DNA from: Paraglaciecola marina
GTDB taxonomy: Bacteria; Pseudomonadota; Gammaproteobacteria; Enterobacterales; Alteromonadaceae
Direction: 5' to 3'
Assembly: GCF_004360155.1 (NCBI RefSeq)
Contig: NZ_ML178728.1
Location: 609-49,678 of the forward strand
Length of the DNA stretch: 49,070 nt
The notes below the pieces were generated by a model. That model searched no databases. It had not been told where the DNA came from and saw only the letters and a program-made list of their open reading frames with translations. How positions within the stretch are numbered: position 1 is the first letter of the stretch; every line of letters starts with the position of its first letter. Both the position numbers and the translations under genes were made by a program. Below, piece by piece: positions 25,457 through 34,057 of this stretch.

Positions 25457-26964
25457 TTCTTATCTCCATAATAATCGTCTTGACCATGGTCTGAAGACAA
25501 TTCACTAATAAAGCCTTTTTCTTTGATGCCTTTTTTGTGCATAGCTATCCCTGTTAAACATGCAAACATCAAACTATTAGCATTTAAGGCACTAACGTAG
25601 GTTGAGTCTAACGCAGGCGCCAGTTCTACAATATCAAAGCCTACTAATTGAGTTTCAGCGCAGAGCCTACGTATTATGGGTATGGCTTCGCGCATGGTTA
25701 AACCACCAGAAACCGGCGTACCTGTCCCCGGTTGAAATGCTGGGTCTAACACATCCACATCAAAAGACACATAAAGATAATCTGTTTTTTCGGTGGCTTC
25801 TTTTATAACTCGGTTCATTACATCATCCCAACCACGGCGCTCAACCTCAGCCATAGTGTGGTATTTCATACCAATTTCTTTTTCCCATTTGTAATAACTT
25901 TTACTGTAATGAGCTCTTAAGCCAACTTGAATAAAGTCTTCAGGTTTTACATGGGCTTCTTTCATTAATCGGTATATGGGTTGTCCGTGACTTAAAAGGT
26001 GCACTCGCCCGCGGCCCGTATCTAAATGAGCATCAAAATGTACAACCGACACATTACCTTTACCGTAAACATCGGCGATAGCGGCAACGTTTGGATATTC
26101 TAAGGAGTGGTCACCACCAATAATAATAGGTATGGCGCCTGTCTCCGCTATTTCACGAACCATAGAGCGAACTTCTTGGACACTTCGCTCTGTGTTTAAC
26201 TGGTCTATGGCAACATTTCCATAATCAACAATGTTTAATACCGAAGCTGGGGCAATCATAGTTGAAACATCTGTCCCACCTGTTCCTCTGTGTAACATAC
26301 GCATGGCTCTTGGGCCATGTATAGCATCTCGCCAGCCTGAACCCATATCCAAAGGCGCACCTAAAATGGCAACATCTACTTCACCTGCTACTAAATCTTC
26401 TGGTGTAAGGGCAACTGGCGCATTGGCAAAAGTAGGAATACCCGAACGACCACCTCCGAGATATCGACCTAGGGTAATCGGGCCTGGCTCTCGGTCGGGA
26501 TTCATTGATTGGGGGCGCTTTAAACGCCAAGTGTTAAAATCAGGTGAACTGGTATCTAGTTCTACCGAGGCCATATCTCGGCCTTCTTTAAATCCAATTT
26601 GATCGTATATAGACATAATAGTGTCTATATATTCTTTAGCCGTAGACTCTGATTCGGCGGTGAGTAGGTTAAATAATGCGTCTTTCTTTAATACGTCATT
26701 GGTTTTACCACTTAAAATGAATTCTTGTTGTGAAGTTGGCAAAGTGTTGATCACAGCCATTACTTCATCTGGGATATCTTCTAAAGGTTTTAATGGCATT
26801 AAACCTGGTGTGGCTGAGTCTATGTTAGAGGGAATCACGCCAGCAATGTTGGGCGTGCTTAGGGCTTTAACTTCAGCTTCATCTTGGTCTTGTGCCAACA
26901 ATGAAGTTGAATGAATGTATAAGCCAATTGTTAACGTAGCTAACGTGAATTTTGTGAGTTTCAT
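25453..26964 (-). CDS. Secreted ureohydrolase (arginase/agmatinase family), paralogue A
   Basis: 503 residues with a Sec signal peptide (to about residue 24, STSLLA). The N-terminal extension of about 140 residues ends REPGPITLGRY, then PVALTPEDLVAG leads into the core. All metal ligands are present: GGDHS (about 281), HFDAHLD (about 308), SFDVDVLDP (about 399), as are SHGQ and the Glu of GFDIVELAP. It should be an active, exported, binuclear-metal hydrolase releasing urea from a guanidino compound; the metal (Mn or Ni) and substrate are open. It is the first gene of the cluster, divergent from carbonic anhydrase, with a palindromic site 63-76 bases upstream, and is translationally coupled to paralogue B. 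Confidence 0.87.
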   Translation of the reverse strand: MKLTKFTLATLTIGLYIHSTSLLAQDQDEAEVKALSTPNIAGVIPSNIDSATPGLMPLKPLEDIPDEVMAVINTLPTSQQEFILSGKTNDVLKKDALFNLLTAESESTAKEYIDTIMSIYDQIGFKEGRDMASVELDTSSPDFNTWRLKRPQSMNPDREPGPITLGRYLGGGRSGIPTFANAPVALTPEDLVAGEVDVAILGAPLDMGSGWRDAIHGPRAMRMLHRGTGGTDVSTMIAPASVLNIVDYGNVAIDQLNTERSVQEVRSMVREIAETGAIPIIIGGDHSLEYPNVAAIADVYGKGNVSVVHFDAHLDTGRGRVHLLSHGQPIYRLMKEAHVKPEDFIQVGLRAHYSKSYYKWEKEIGMKYHTMAEVERRGWDDVMNRVIKEATEKTDYLYVSFDVDVLDPAFQPGTGTPVSGGLTMREAIPIIRRLCAETQLVGFDIVELAPALDSTYVSALNANSLMFACLTGIAMHKKGIKEKGFISELSSDHGQDDYYGDKK

Positions 26965-27026
26965 GGAAATATCTTAGCTATCTTCAGGTTGTTCTATTAT
27001 TGGTAATACGAAAACTTCCTCAATTA

Positions 27027-27040
27027 GTCATATGACGCAG
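27027..27040. promoter_or_regulatory. GTCATATGACGCAG site upstream of ureohydrolase A
   Basis: This matches 12 of 14 bases of the core of the palindrome at 21411-21430. It lies in the 182-base divergent region between ureohydrolase A and carbonic anhydrase, 63 bases from the former and 107 from the latter. It is proposed as a shared operator of the cluster. Confidence 0.4.
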
Positions 27041-27146
27041 ATCTATAAATTACCCAAATGTAAAGATAGCACCATGTAAGTTATCGATATTTGTCTTGTC
27101 GCTTAGGTTAGTTACTTTATACTCGCCAGCAACAATGTGAGGGTTT

Positions 27147-27752
27147 ATGAGCGAAATCAAACAACTTCTGAGCAACAATGAAGCTTGGTCTGAACAAATA
27201 AAAAAAGATGACCCAGAGTTTTTCAATAAGCTAGCAAAACAACAAAGTCCTGAATACTTATGGATAGGCTGTTCTGATAGCCGTGTTCCAGCGAATCAAA
27301 TAGTTGGCCTGTTGCCAGGTGATATTTTTGTACACCGTAATGTGGCAAATTTAGTAGTACACACTGATTTTAATTGTTTGTCTGTACTGCAATATGCGGT
27401 GGACGTTTTAAAAGTTAGGCACGTGATTGTATGTGGCCATTACGGTTGTGGTGGGGTTGATGCCGCTTTAGGCAATCAGCAATTTGGATTAATTGACAAT
27501 TGGTTAGGCCATATTAAAGATCTTGCTTATAAACACCGTGAAGAGCTATCACAGTTAAATTCGCATGATAAATCTGCTCGCATGTGCGAATTGAATGTGA
27601 TGGAGCAAGCCGATAATGTAAAGCGTAGTAATATTATAAAAGATGCTAGAGCTAGAGGGCAGTTTGTCCAAATTCATAGTTGGATATATAGCTTACGTAA
27701 TGGCCGAGTGACCGATTTAGATAACTCACCCAAAGGCTTCAAACATGATTAA
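27147..27752 (+). CDS. Beta-class carbonic anhydrase
   Basis: 201 residues, cytoplasmic (no signal peptide). The zinc ligands and the Asp-Arg dyad are visible: CSDSRVP (Cys about 42, Asp about 44) and HYGCGG (His about 98, Cys about 101). A GTGAGGG ribosome site lies 5 bases before the ATG. It interconverts CO2 and bicarbonate. Being divergent from the ureohydrolase operon and near urease, it could handle CO2 from urea hydrolysis, but such enzymes are also common housekeeping genes. It resembles the can/CynT group. Confidence 0.95.
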   Translation: MSEIKQLLSNNEAWSEQIKKDDPEFFNKLAKQQSPEYLWIGCSDSRVPANQIVGLLPGDIFVHRNVANLVVHTDFNCLSVLQYAVDVLKVRHVIVCGHYGCGGVDAALGNQQFGLIDNWLGHIKDLAYKHREELSQLNSHDKSARMCELNVMEQADNVKRSNIIKDARARGQFVQIHSWIYSLRNGRVTDLDNSPKGFKHD

Positions 27753-27925
27753 TACTATAAGCTTTTAAACTCACGTCTCGAAGTTTTCTGTTTTGTGTAA
27801 GTTAGCTGCAAAATTAGATAAGACACTGCTATAAAGTTTAGGGATAAAGGTAATTAATCTTAACATTACGAAACAATTAGGGTTTAATGGTTAACTGTTT
27901 TTTTACATTTGCTGTTGGTGTTAGT

Positions 27926-29842
27926 ATGAATGGAATTCGACTGTTAGTTTGTTATCTTAGTTTTTACTTTTGTGTTACTGATGTTTTTGCTGAGGAGCTA
28001 GCTGTTGAAAGTTTCAGTCAGTTACCAAGCCACATGCGGCCTAACCTTTCCCCTAGCGGTAAAAAAATTGCCTATATAAAGAATTATTTATCCCCCGAAG
28101 TGACAGTTTTAACGTCGGTAGATTTAGCTACCGGTAAAAAGCAGCTCCTAGTTAAGTCAGATAATGAAAAAATTAAAATAAAATGGTTTACTTGGGCAAA
28201 TGAAAAAACCCTAATTGTAAGTGTTAAATATACCTCTACGCAGGGTCGTACCGACTATACCGAAACTCGGTTGCTAGCAGTAGATATTGATGGTGAAAAG
28301 CCCCTACAAAGACAAATTGCCAAACCTAAAAGAAGTCAAAGAGCTTCGCAATTTCAGGATACTGTGGTGTCATTTTTACCTGACGACCCTGAACATATTT
28401 TAGTTGCCTTAGACCTTGATAAAGCAAACTTACCAGGTGTTTATAAAGTTAATATTTATAACGATAAAAAATCCCGAGTTGTTCGTGGAAGAGCGATGAT
28501 CCGCAACTGGATGGCAGACAGGCAAGGGCAAGTAAGGTTGGGTTCAGCACTAGATTACACTCATGGTGATGCTGGCATCAAAGTTCAGATTGGTGATGAT
28601 AATACTTGGCATAAGATGTTTGAATACAATGCCTTAAAAGACCCTGCTATTACGCCGCTAGGCTTTGCCAAAGACCCCAATATCTTGTACTACAGTCAGT
28701 ATAAAGGTGATAAAAAAGCTTTATATAAAATTGATCTTACCAGCAGAGAATCAGAGTTGGTTTTTGAAGACGAAAATTACGACGTGGACGGCTCGCTCAT
28801 TTATTCCAGAAAAACCAATGATGTGATAGGTGTTTATCACTCTCAGAGTGAAGACGGCCGTGTGTATTGGGATAAATCTAGACATAAGTTTCAAAAGTCT
28901 TTGAATCGAGCTTTGCCCGGCAAAGACGTGTATCTTGTTGATTTCAGTCAAGATGAAAGTATCTATTTGCTATATACAGAAAATGACTTTACACCCGGTA
29001 CTTACTATTTTGGAAACCGTAAAGAAAAGTCTTTAGTACCCGTCTTAGATCAATATCCTGCTCTGCTTCCTGAAGTATTAACCGAACATAAGTTTGTCAC
29101 CTATACCGCGAGAGACGGCACGGAGCTGGAAGGGTACCTAACATTGCCTTTAGGTGCAGCAGGCCCTGTTGCTACTATCTTACATCCACATGGTGGACCC
29201 GGTGCACGAGAATACGATGGTTTTGATTATTGGACTTCGTTTTTTGCAAACCGAGGTTACGCCGTGTTTAGACCTAACTTTAGGGGGTCTACAGGGTATG
29301 GATATGAATTTGCACAGTCTCAAATGCAAGGCTGGGGCTTAACTATGCAAGATGACTTAACCGATGCAGCAAATTGGCTGGTGGATCAGAATATCGCCCT
29401 TAAAGACAAAATATGTATCGTAGGGGCAAGTTATGGTGGCTATGCTGCTGCTATGGCTGCGGTAAAAACCCCTGACTTATTTGAGTGCGCCATAAGTTTT
29501 GCCGGTGTAACCGATTTAAAAAAAATGGTATCAACCAGTCGCCGTTATTTAAATAGTAACTTTGCTAAGAAGCAGTTGGGTGCAGATTCTGAAGATTTGA
29601 AGTCTCGTTCACCTGCATACCATGCCGATAAGGTGAAGATACCCATGTTGTTTATTCATGGTGAAGATGATGTTGTGGTAGCGGTTGAACAAAGTGAAGC
29701 CATGGTGAGCGCATTACGCAGTTTAGATAAGGAGGTTGAATTTATCGAGCTAGAAAATGGCGATCATAATTTATCTATTCAGCGTAATCGTCATATTACT
29801 TTTAAGGCGATGGATACATTTTTGAAAAAGCATTTGAATTAG
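27926..29842 (+). CDS. Secreted S9-family serine peptidase, copy 1
   Basis: 638 residues from the ATG that aligns with the two downstream paralogues (MNGI/RL); the frame runs back to 27887. A signal peptide (to about 24, VFAEE) precedes a beta-propeller region (about 30-380) and an alpha/beta-hydrolase domain with GASYGG (Ser502), HGEDD (Asp582) and NGDHN (His614), a complete prolyl oligopeptidase/acylaminoacyl-peptidase-like triad. It is probably periplasmic and cleaves short peptides. It is the first of three tandem copies, 173 bases after carbonic anhydrase with no overlap. Confidence 0.93.
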   Translation: MNGIRLLVCYLSFYFCVTDVFAEELAVESFSQLPSHMRPNLSPSGKKIAYIKNYLSPEVTVLTSVDLATGKKQLLVKSDNEKIKIKWFTWANEKTLIVSVKYTSTQGRTDYTETRLLAVDIDGEKPLQRQIAKPKRSQRASQFQDTVVSFLPDDPEHILVALDLDKANLPGVYKVNIYNDKKSRVVRGRAMIRNWMADRQGQVRLGSALDYTHGDAGIKVQIGDDNTWHKMFEYNALKDPAITPLGFAKDPNILYYSQYKGDKKALYKIDLTSRESELVFEDENYDVDGSLIYSRKTNDVIGVYHSQSEDGRVYWDKSRHKFQKSLNRALPGKDVYLVDFSQDESIYLLYTENDFTPGTYYFGNRKEKSLVPVLDQYPALLPEVLTEHKFVTYTARDGTELEGYLTLPLGAAGPVATILHPHGGPGAREYDGFDYWTSFFANRGYAVFRPNFRGSTGYGYEFAQSQMQGWGLTMQDDLTDAANWLVDQNIALKDKICIVGASYGGYAAAMAAVKTPDLFECAISFAGVTDLKKMVSTSRRYLNSNFAKKQLGADSEDLKSRSPAYHADKVKIPMLFIHGEDDVVVAVEQSEAMVSALRSLDKEVEFIELENGDHNLSIQRNRHITFKAMDTFLKKHLN

Positions 29843-29846
29843 AGAT

Positions 29847-29880
29847 AGCTAATAGTGCCGATAAAACAGCACTATTAGCT
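29847..29880. repeat. 12-bp perfect inverted repeat between S9 copies 1 and 2
   Basis: AGCTAATAGTGC (847-858) pairs fully with GCACTATTAGCT (869-880), with a 10-base loop, starting 5 bases after the stop. No T run follows, so it is not a classic terminator; it may stabilise or pause the transcript. Confidence 0.6.
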
Positions 29881-29891
29881 AATGCCAAACA

Positions 29892-29916
29892 AATAAGTTT
29901 TGTGTATAGTTTTGGG
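29892..29916 (+). promoter_or_regulatory. 25-bp block repeated upstream of S9 copies 2 and 3 (first instance)
   Basis: The block contains TTTTGTGTATAGTTTTGGG and is identical to 31929-31953. It lies 34 bases before the copy 2 start codon. TATAGT could be a -10 element, so each copy may have its own promoter, duplicated together with the gene. Confidence 0.45.
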
Positions 29917-29950
29917 TTCCTTGTAGTCTTAGATGTTTGGATTTTTATTT

Positions 29951-31879
29951 ATGAATGGAATCATCCGCTTGTGTTGTTCGGTAGTTGTTTTACTCGCTTC
30001 TTTGAGTAGTGTTGCCAAAGAGCTACCCGTTGAGAGTTTTAGTCAATTACCCTCTAATACCCGCCCTAATCTTTCTCCTAACGGCAGTAAAATTGCTTAT
30101 ATAAGTAACTTTTTATCGCCAGAAATTGCAGTGTTAACCACTTTCGATCTCACCACAGGGAAAAAGCAATACGTAGTTCAATCGGATAATGAAGAGATTA
30201 AAGTTAACTGGTTTACTTGGGCAAATGAGAAAACTCTTATTGTGAGTTTAAGGTTTGCCAGTAAAAGGGGTAGAACAGATGTCACTGAAACTCGTTTATT
30301 GGCAATTGACATAGATGGCGAAAAGCCCGTGCAGCGCCCATTAATTAAGCCTAGAACAGGTATTTATGGAAACCAGCACATCTCTCAGTTCCAAGATGAC
30401 GTAATATCATTTTTACCCAATGAACCTGACTATATTTTAATTGCTTTAGACTTAGAAGTCGCCAACTTACCTGACGTGTATAAGCTAAATATTAATAACG
30501 GCAATAAGTCGCGTATTTCGAGGGGCAAAATGTCTGTTAGAGATTGGATGGCTGATAGGCAAGGTAATTTACGTTTAGGTGAAGCGTTAAACTATAAAAC
30601 CGGTGAGGCCTCTATTCGAGTGCGGATTGGTGATGATGATACTTGGCATAAAATGTTTGAATACAATGCTTTAGAAGAGTCAGGTATTAACCCTCTTGGT
30701 TTTGCTAAAGATCCTAATATTTTGTACTACAGCCAATATAAAGGCGATAAAAAAGCCTTATATAAAATTGATCTTACCAGCAAAGAGTCAGAGTTGGTTT
30801 TTGAAGATGAAAATTACGACGTGGACGGTTCGCTCATATATTCGAGGAAAACCAATGATGTGATTGGCATCTATCATTCTCATAATGATGATGGCCGTGT
30901 GTATTGGGACGACTCTAGAATTAAATTTCAAAATGCGTTAAATAAAGCTCTACCTGAAAGTGACGTATATTTGGTGGACTTTAGCCGAGATGAAAACATT
31001 TATCTTTTATATACAGAGAATGACTTCACTCCAGGAAGATATTTTTTAGGCGATCGCAAGAATTCCTCTTTGACCCCGATTCTGAGTCAGTATCCTAACT
31101 TGGTGCCGGAAGTACTAACCGAGCATAAGTTTGTCACCTATACCGCTCGAGATGGTACTGAGCTAGAAGGTTATTTAACCCTACCTCTAGGTGCTGAAGG
31201 TCCTGTTGCTACTATTTTACACCCCCATGGTGGCCCCGGGGCTCGTGAATACGATGGCTTTGATTATTGGACTTCGTTTTTTGCAAACCGAGGCTACGCC
31301 GTATTTAGACCTAACTTCAGAGGGTCAACGGGTTATGGCTATGAGTTTGCTCAAAGCCAGATGAAAGGGTGGGGCTTAACCATGCAAGATGATTTAACCG
31401 ACGCAGCTAATTGGCTGGTGGCGCAAAACATCGCCCTTAAAGACAAAATGTGTATCGTTGGAGCGAGCTACGGCGGTTATGCAGCCGCTATGGCTGCGGT
31501 AAAAACACCAGACTTATTTAAGTGTGCCATAAGTTTTGCCGGGGTAACCGATTTAAAGAAATTGGTATCAACCAGTCGCCGTTATTTAAATAGTAAATTT
31601 GTGAAAAAGCAGATTGGTGATGACTCTGCCGACTTAAAAGCCCGCTCACCGGCTTATCATGCCGATAAAGTTAAAATTCCTATGTTGTTTATCCACGGTG
31701 AAGATGATCGAGTAGTGGATATAGTGCAAAGTGAAATTATGGTAGAAGAGCTTGAAGATTTAGACAAAGATGTAGAATTTATCGAGCTAGAAAATGGTGA
31801 CCACTACTTATCTATTCAACGTAATCGCCACGCTACTTTTAAAGCTATGGATGCTTTTTTGAAAAAGCATTTAAATTAG
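29951..31879 (+). CDS. Secreted S9-family serine peptidase, copy 2
   Basis: 642 residues, very close to copy 1 along most of its length. It has a signal peptide (to about residue 21, SSVAKE), a propeller region and a hydrolase domain with GASYGG, HGEDDR and NGDHY, so the triad is complete. The ATG chosen (MNGIIRL) matches the other copies; an in-frame ATG at 29933 would add six residues. Tandem expansion suggests either dosage or a spread of peptide specificities. Confidence 0.93.
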   Translation: MNGIIRLCCSVVVLLASLSSVAKELPVESFSQLPSNTRPNLSPNGSKIAYISNFLSPEIAVLTTFDLTTGKKQYVVQSDNEEIKVNWFTWANEKTLIVSLRFASKRGRTDVTETRLLAIDIDGEKPVQRPLIKPRTGIYGNQHISQFQDDVISFLPNEPDYILIALDLEVANLPDVYKLNINNGNKSRISRGKMSVRDWMADRQGNLRLGEALNYKTGEASIRVRIGDDDTWHKMFEYNALEESGINPLGFAKDPNILYYSQYKGDKKALYKIDLTSKESELVFEDENYDVDGSLIYSRKTNDVIGIYHSHNDDGRVYWDDSRIKFQNALNKALPESDVYLVDFSRDENIYLLYTENDFTPGRYFLGDRKNSSLTPILSQYPNLVPEVLTEHKFVTYTARDGTELEGYLTLPLGAEGPVATILHPHGGPGAREYDGFDYWTSFFANRGYAVFRPNFRGSTGYGYEFAQSQMKGWGLTMQDDLTDAANWLVAQNIALKDKMCIVGASYGGYAAAMAAVKTPDLFKCAISFAGVTDLKKLVSTSRRYLNSKFVKKQIGDDSADLKARSPAYHADKVKIPMLFIHGEDDRVVDIVQSEIMVEELEDLDKDVEFIELENGDHYLSIQRNRHATFKAMDAFLKKHLN

Positions 31880-31928
31880 AGAAAACTTGTAGCCTTGATA
31901 AACTTGCATGATTGGCTAATGCAAAGCC

Positions 31929-31953
31929 AATAAGTTTTGTGTATAGTTTTGGG
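31929..31953 (+). promoter_or_regulatory. 25-bp block repeated upstream of S9 copies 2 and 3 (second instance)
   Basis: Identical to 29892-29916 and 32 bases before the copy 3 start codon. The surrounding intergenic sequence is less alike, so the block is kept more strictly than its flanks. Confidence 0.45.
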
Positions 31954-31985
31954 CTAATTTTAGTTGTAAATATTTGGACCTTTTT

Positions 31986-33917
31986 ATGAATGGAATCATT
32001 CGCTTGTGTTGTTTGGTAGTTGTTTTATTTACTTCTTTAAGTAGTGTTGCAGAACAGTTACCCGTTGAGAGCTTTAGTCAACTTCCTAGATATGAAAAAC
32101 CAGTTTTATCACCAAGTGGGACAAAAATCGCCTACCTAAGAAGCTATAAATCACCAGAAGTAACAGTATTAACATCTGTAGATTTAACCACAGGCAAGAA
32201 ACTCCACGCTGTTCAGTCGGATAATGAATCTAACAAGACAAACTGGTTTGAATGGGCAAACGATAAAACCTTAGTGGTAAGTGTTAGGTTTGCCTCTTCG
32301 ATTAATGGTGTAGATGTTATGGAAACTCGTTTACTGGCCATTGATGTTGATGGCGACCAGCCCGTACAAAGGCAGCTGAGTAAGCCGCCTTCAAAACATA
32401 AAATTGGCAATGATCATTACTCTCAATTTCAGGATGATGTGATTTCATTTTTACCTAATGATCCTGAAAATATCCTTATCGCTCTCGATCTGGATACGGT
32501 TAATTTACCGGGTGTTTATAGGTTGAATATCAATACAGGTAGAAAATCCAGAGTAAGTCGAGGCAAATTAAACATACGAGACTGGATGACTGATAGACAA
32601 GGTACTTTGCGTTTAGGTGAAGCTTTAAATTATAAAACAGGCGAGGCATCAATACGGGTTAGAATTGGCGATGATGACACTTGGCATAAACTGTTTGAGT
32701 ACAACAGCTTTGAAGAGTCTGGAGTAACACCGCTAGGCTTCGCGAAAGACCCTAATATTTTGTATTACACCCAATACAATGGTGATAAAAAAGCATTATT
32801 TAAAATTGATTTAGCAACCAGAACGTCAACTTTAGTGTTTGAAGACAAAGACTATGATGTTGATGGGCCATTGATATACTCCCAAAAGACCAATGACGTC
32901 ATAGGTCTTTACCATAGCAACAGCAATAGTGGTCGAATTTATTGGGATAAGTCGATAGGTAACTTTAATAAGTCTTTAGCAAAAGCATTTAAAGATTACT
33001 CTGTATACCTGACAGATTTTAGCGCAGACGAAAATGTGTACTTACTTTACACGGAAAACGATTATACACCCGGAGCTTATTATCTAGGGCATCGTAAACA
33101 AAATTCTTTAAAACTAATTTTTGAGCAATACCCTGCACTAGCACCTGATGAGTTGAGTGAGCACAAATTAGTGAGCTATACAGCGCGAGATGGCTCTAAA
33201 CTAGAAGGGTATTTAACGCTGCCTTTAGGTGCTGAAGGTCCTGTTCCTACCATAATACACCCTCATGGAGGCCCACACGCTAGAAACTATGATGGCTTTG
33301 ACTATTGGACATCATTTTTTGCAAACCGTGGTTATGCAGTGTTTAGACCTAACTTCAGAGGTTCAACGGGTTATGGATACGAATTTGCTCAAAGCCAAAT
33401 GAAAGGGTGGGGCTTAACCATGCAAGATGACTTAACCGACGCAGCTAATTGGCTGGTGGAGCAAAACATCGCACTTAAGGACAAAATGTGCATGGTAGGA
33501 GCGAGCTACGGAGGCTACGCAGCGGCAATGGCCGCGGTAAAAACCCCTGATTTGTTTAAGTGTGCGATTAGTTTTGCTGGAGTGACTGATCTTAAGAAAC
33601 GAGTTATCCGCTTTTATGACTACACAGGCAGTCGGCGTGTAAAAGCGCAGTTGGGTGATGATTTTGATGACTTAGAAGCCCGCTCACCAGCTTATCATTC
33701 TGGTAAAGTCAAAATTCCTATGTTGTTTATCCACGGTGAAGATGACCGAGTAGTTGACGTAGACCAAAGTCGCGTGATGGTAAAAAGCTTAAAGGCATTA
33801 GATAAAGACGTTGATTACCTTGAACTTGAAAATGGTGATCACTACTTATCTATTCAACGTAATCGCCACGCTACTTTTAAAGCTATGGATACCTTCTTGA
33901 AACAACACCTAAACTAA
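31986..33917 (+). CDS. Secreted S9-family serine peptidase, copy 3
   Basis: 643 residues with a signal peptide (SSVAEQ end), propeller and hydrolase domain with an intact GASYGG/HGEDDR/NGDHY triad. It is the most diverged of the three in the propeller and around the segment after GVTDLKK, where copies 1 and 2 read STSRRYLNS and this copy differs. Yet the stretch from FDYWTSFFANRG through DAANWLV is almost unchanged, at DNA level too between copies 2 and 3, which hints at gene conversion. A GGACC ribosome site precedes the ATG. A terminator follows. Confidence 0.93.
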   Translation: MNGIIRLCCLVVVLFTSLSSVAEQLPVESFSQLPRYEKPVLSPSGTKIAYLRSYKSPEVTVLTSVDLTTGKKLHAVQSDNESNKTNWFEWANDKTLVVSVRFASSINGVDVMETRLLAIDVDGDQPVQRQLSKPPSKHKIGNDHYSQFQDDVISFLPNDPENILIALDLDTVNLPGVYRLNINTGRKSRVSRGKLNIRDWMTDRQGTLRLGEALNYKTGEASIRVRIGDDDTWHKLFEYNSFEESGVTPLGFAKDPNILYYTQYNGDKKALFKIDLATRTSTLVFEDKDYDVDGPLIYSQKTNDVIGLYHSNSNSGRIYWDKSIGNFNKSLAKAFKDYSVYLTDFSADENVYLLYTENDYTPGAYYLGHRKQNSLKLIFEQYPALAPDELSEHKLVSYTARDGSKLEGYLTLPLGAEGPVPTIIHPHGGPHARNYDGFDYWTSFFANRGYAVFRPNFRGSTGYGYEFAQSQMKGWGLTMQDDLTDAANWLVEQNIALKDKMCMVGASYGGYAAAMAAVKTPDLFKCAISFAGVTDLKKRVIRFYDYTGSRRVKAQLGDDFDDLEARSPAYHSGKVKIPMLFIHGEDDRVVDVDQSRVMVKSLKALDKDVDYLELENGDHYLSIQRNRHATFKAMDTFLKQHLN

Positions 33918-33927
33918 CGCCTAAATA

Positions 33928-33972
33928 GCGCTTTTATGTGCTTTTTTATCATGCAGATAAGAGCGTTTTTTT
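33928..33972 (+). terminator. Terminator after the S9 peptidase array
   Basis: CGCTTTTAT pairs with ATAAGAGCG (one G-U pair), and a run of seven T follows. It lies 11 bases past the copy 3 stop and closes the peptidase array. Confidence 0.65.
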
Positions 33973-34057
33973 AAATAATTAAAAGTTTAACCACACATTT
34001 TCTATGTGGTGGTAGAATCCTCTCTGTTATTTTTCTCTATTTTTACAGGCTATTAAA

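Noticed and set aside
26965-27146. Guanidine riboswitch upstream of ureohydrolase A
   Set aside because: I could not recognise the conserved elements of any guanidine riboswitch class by eye; a covariance-model scan would settle it.
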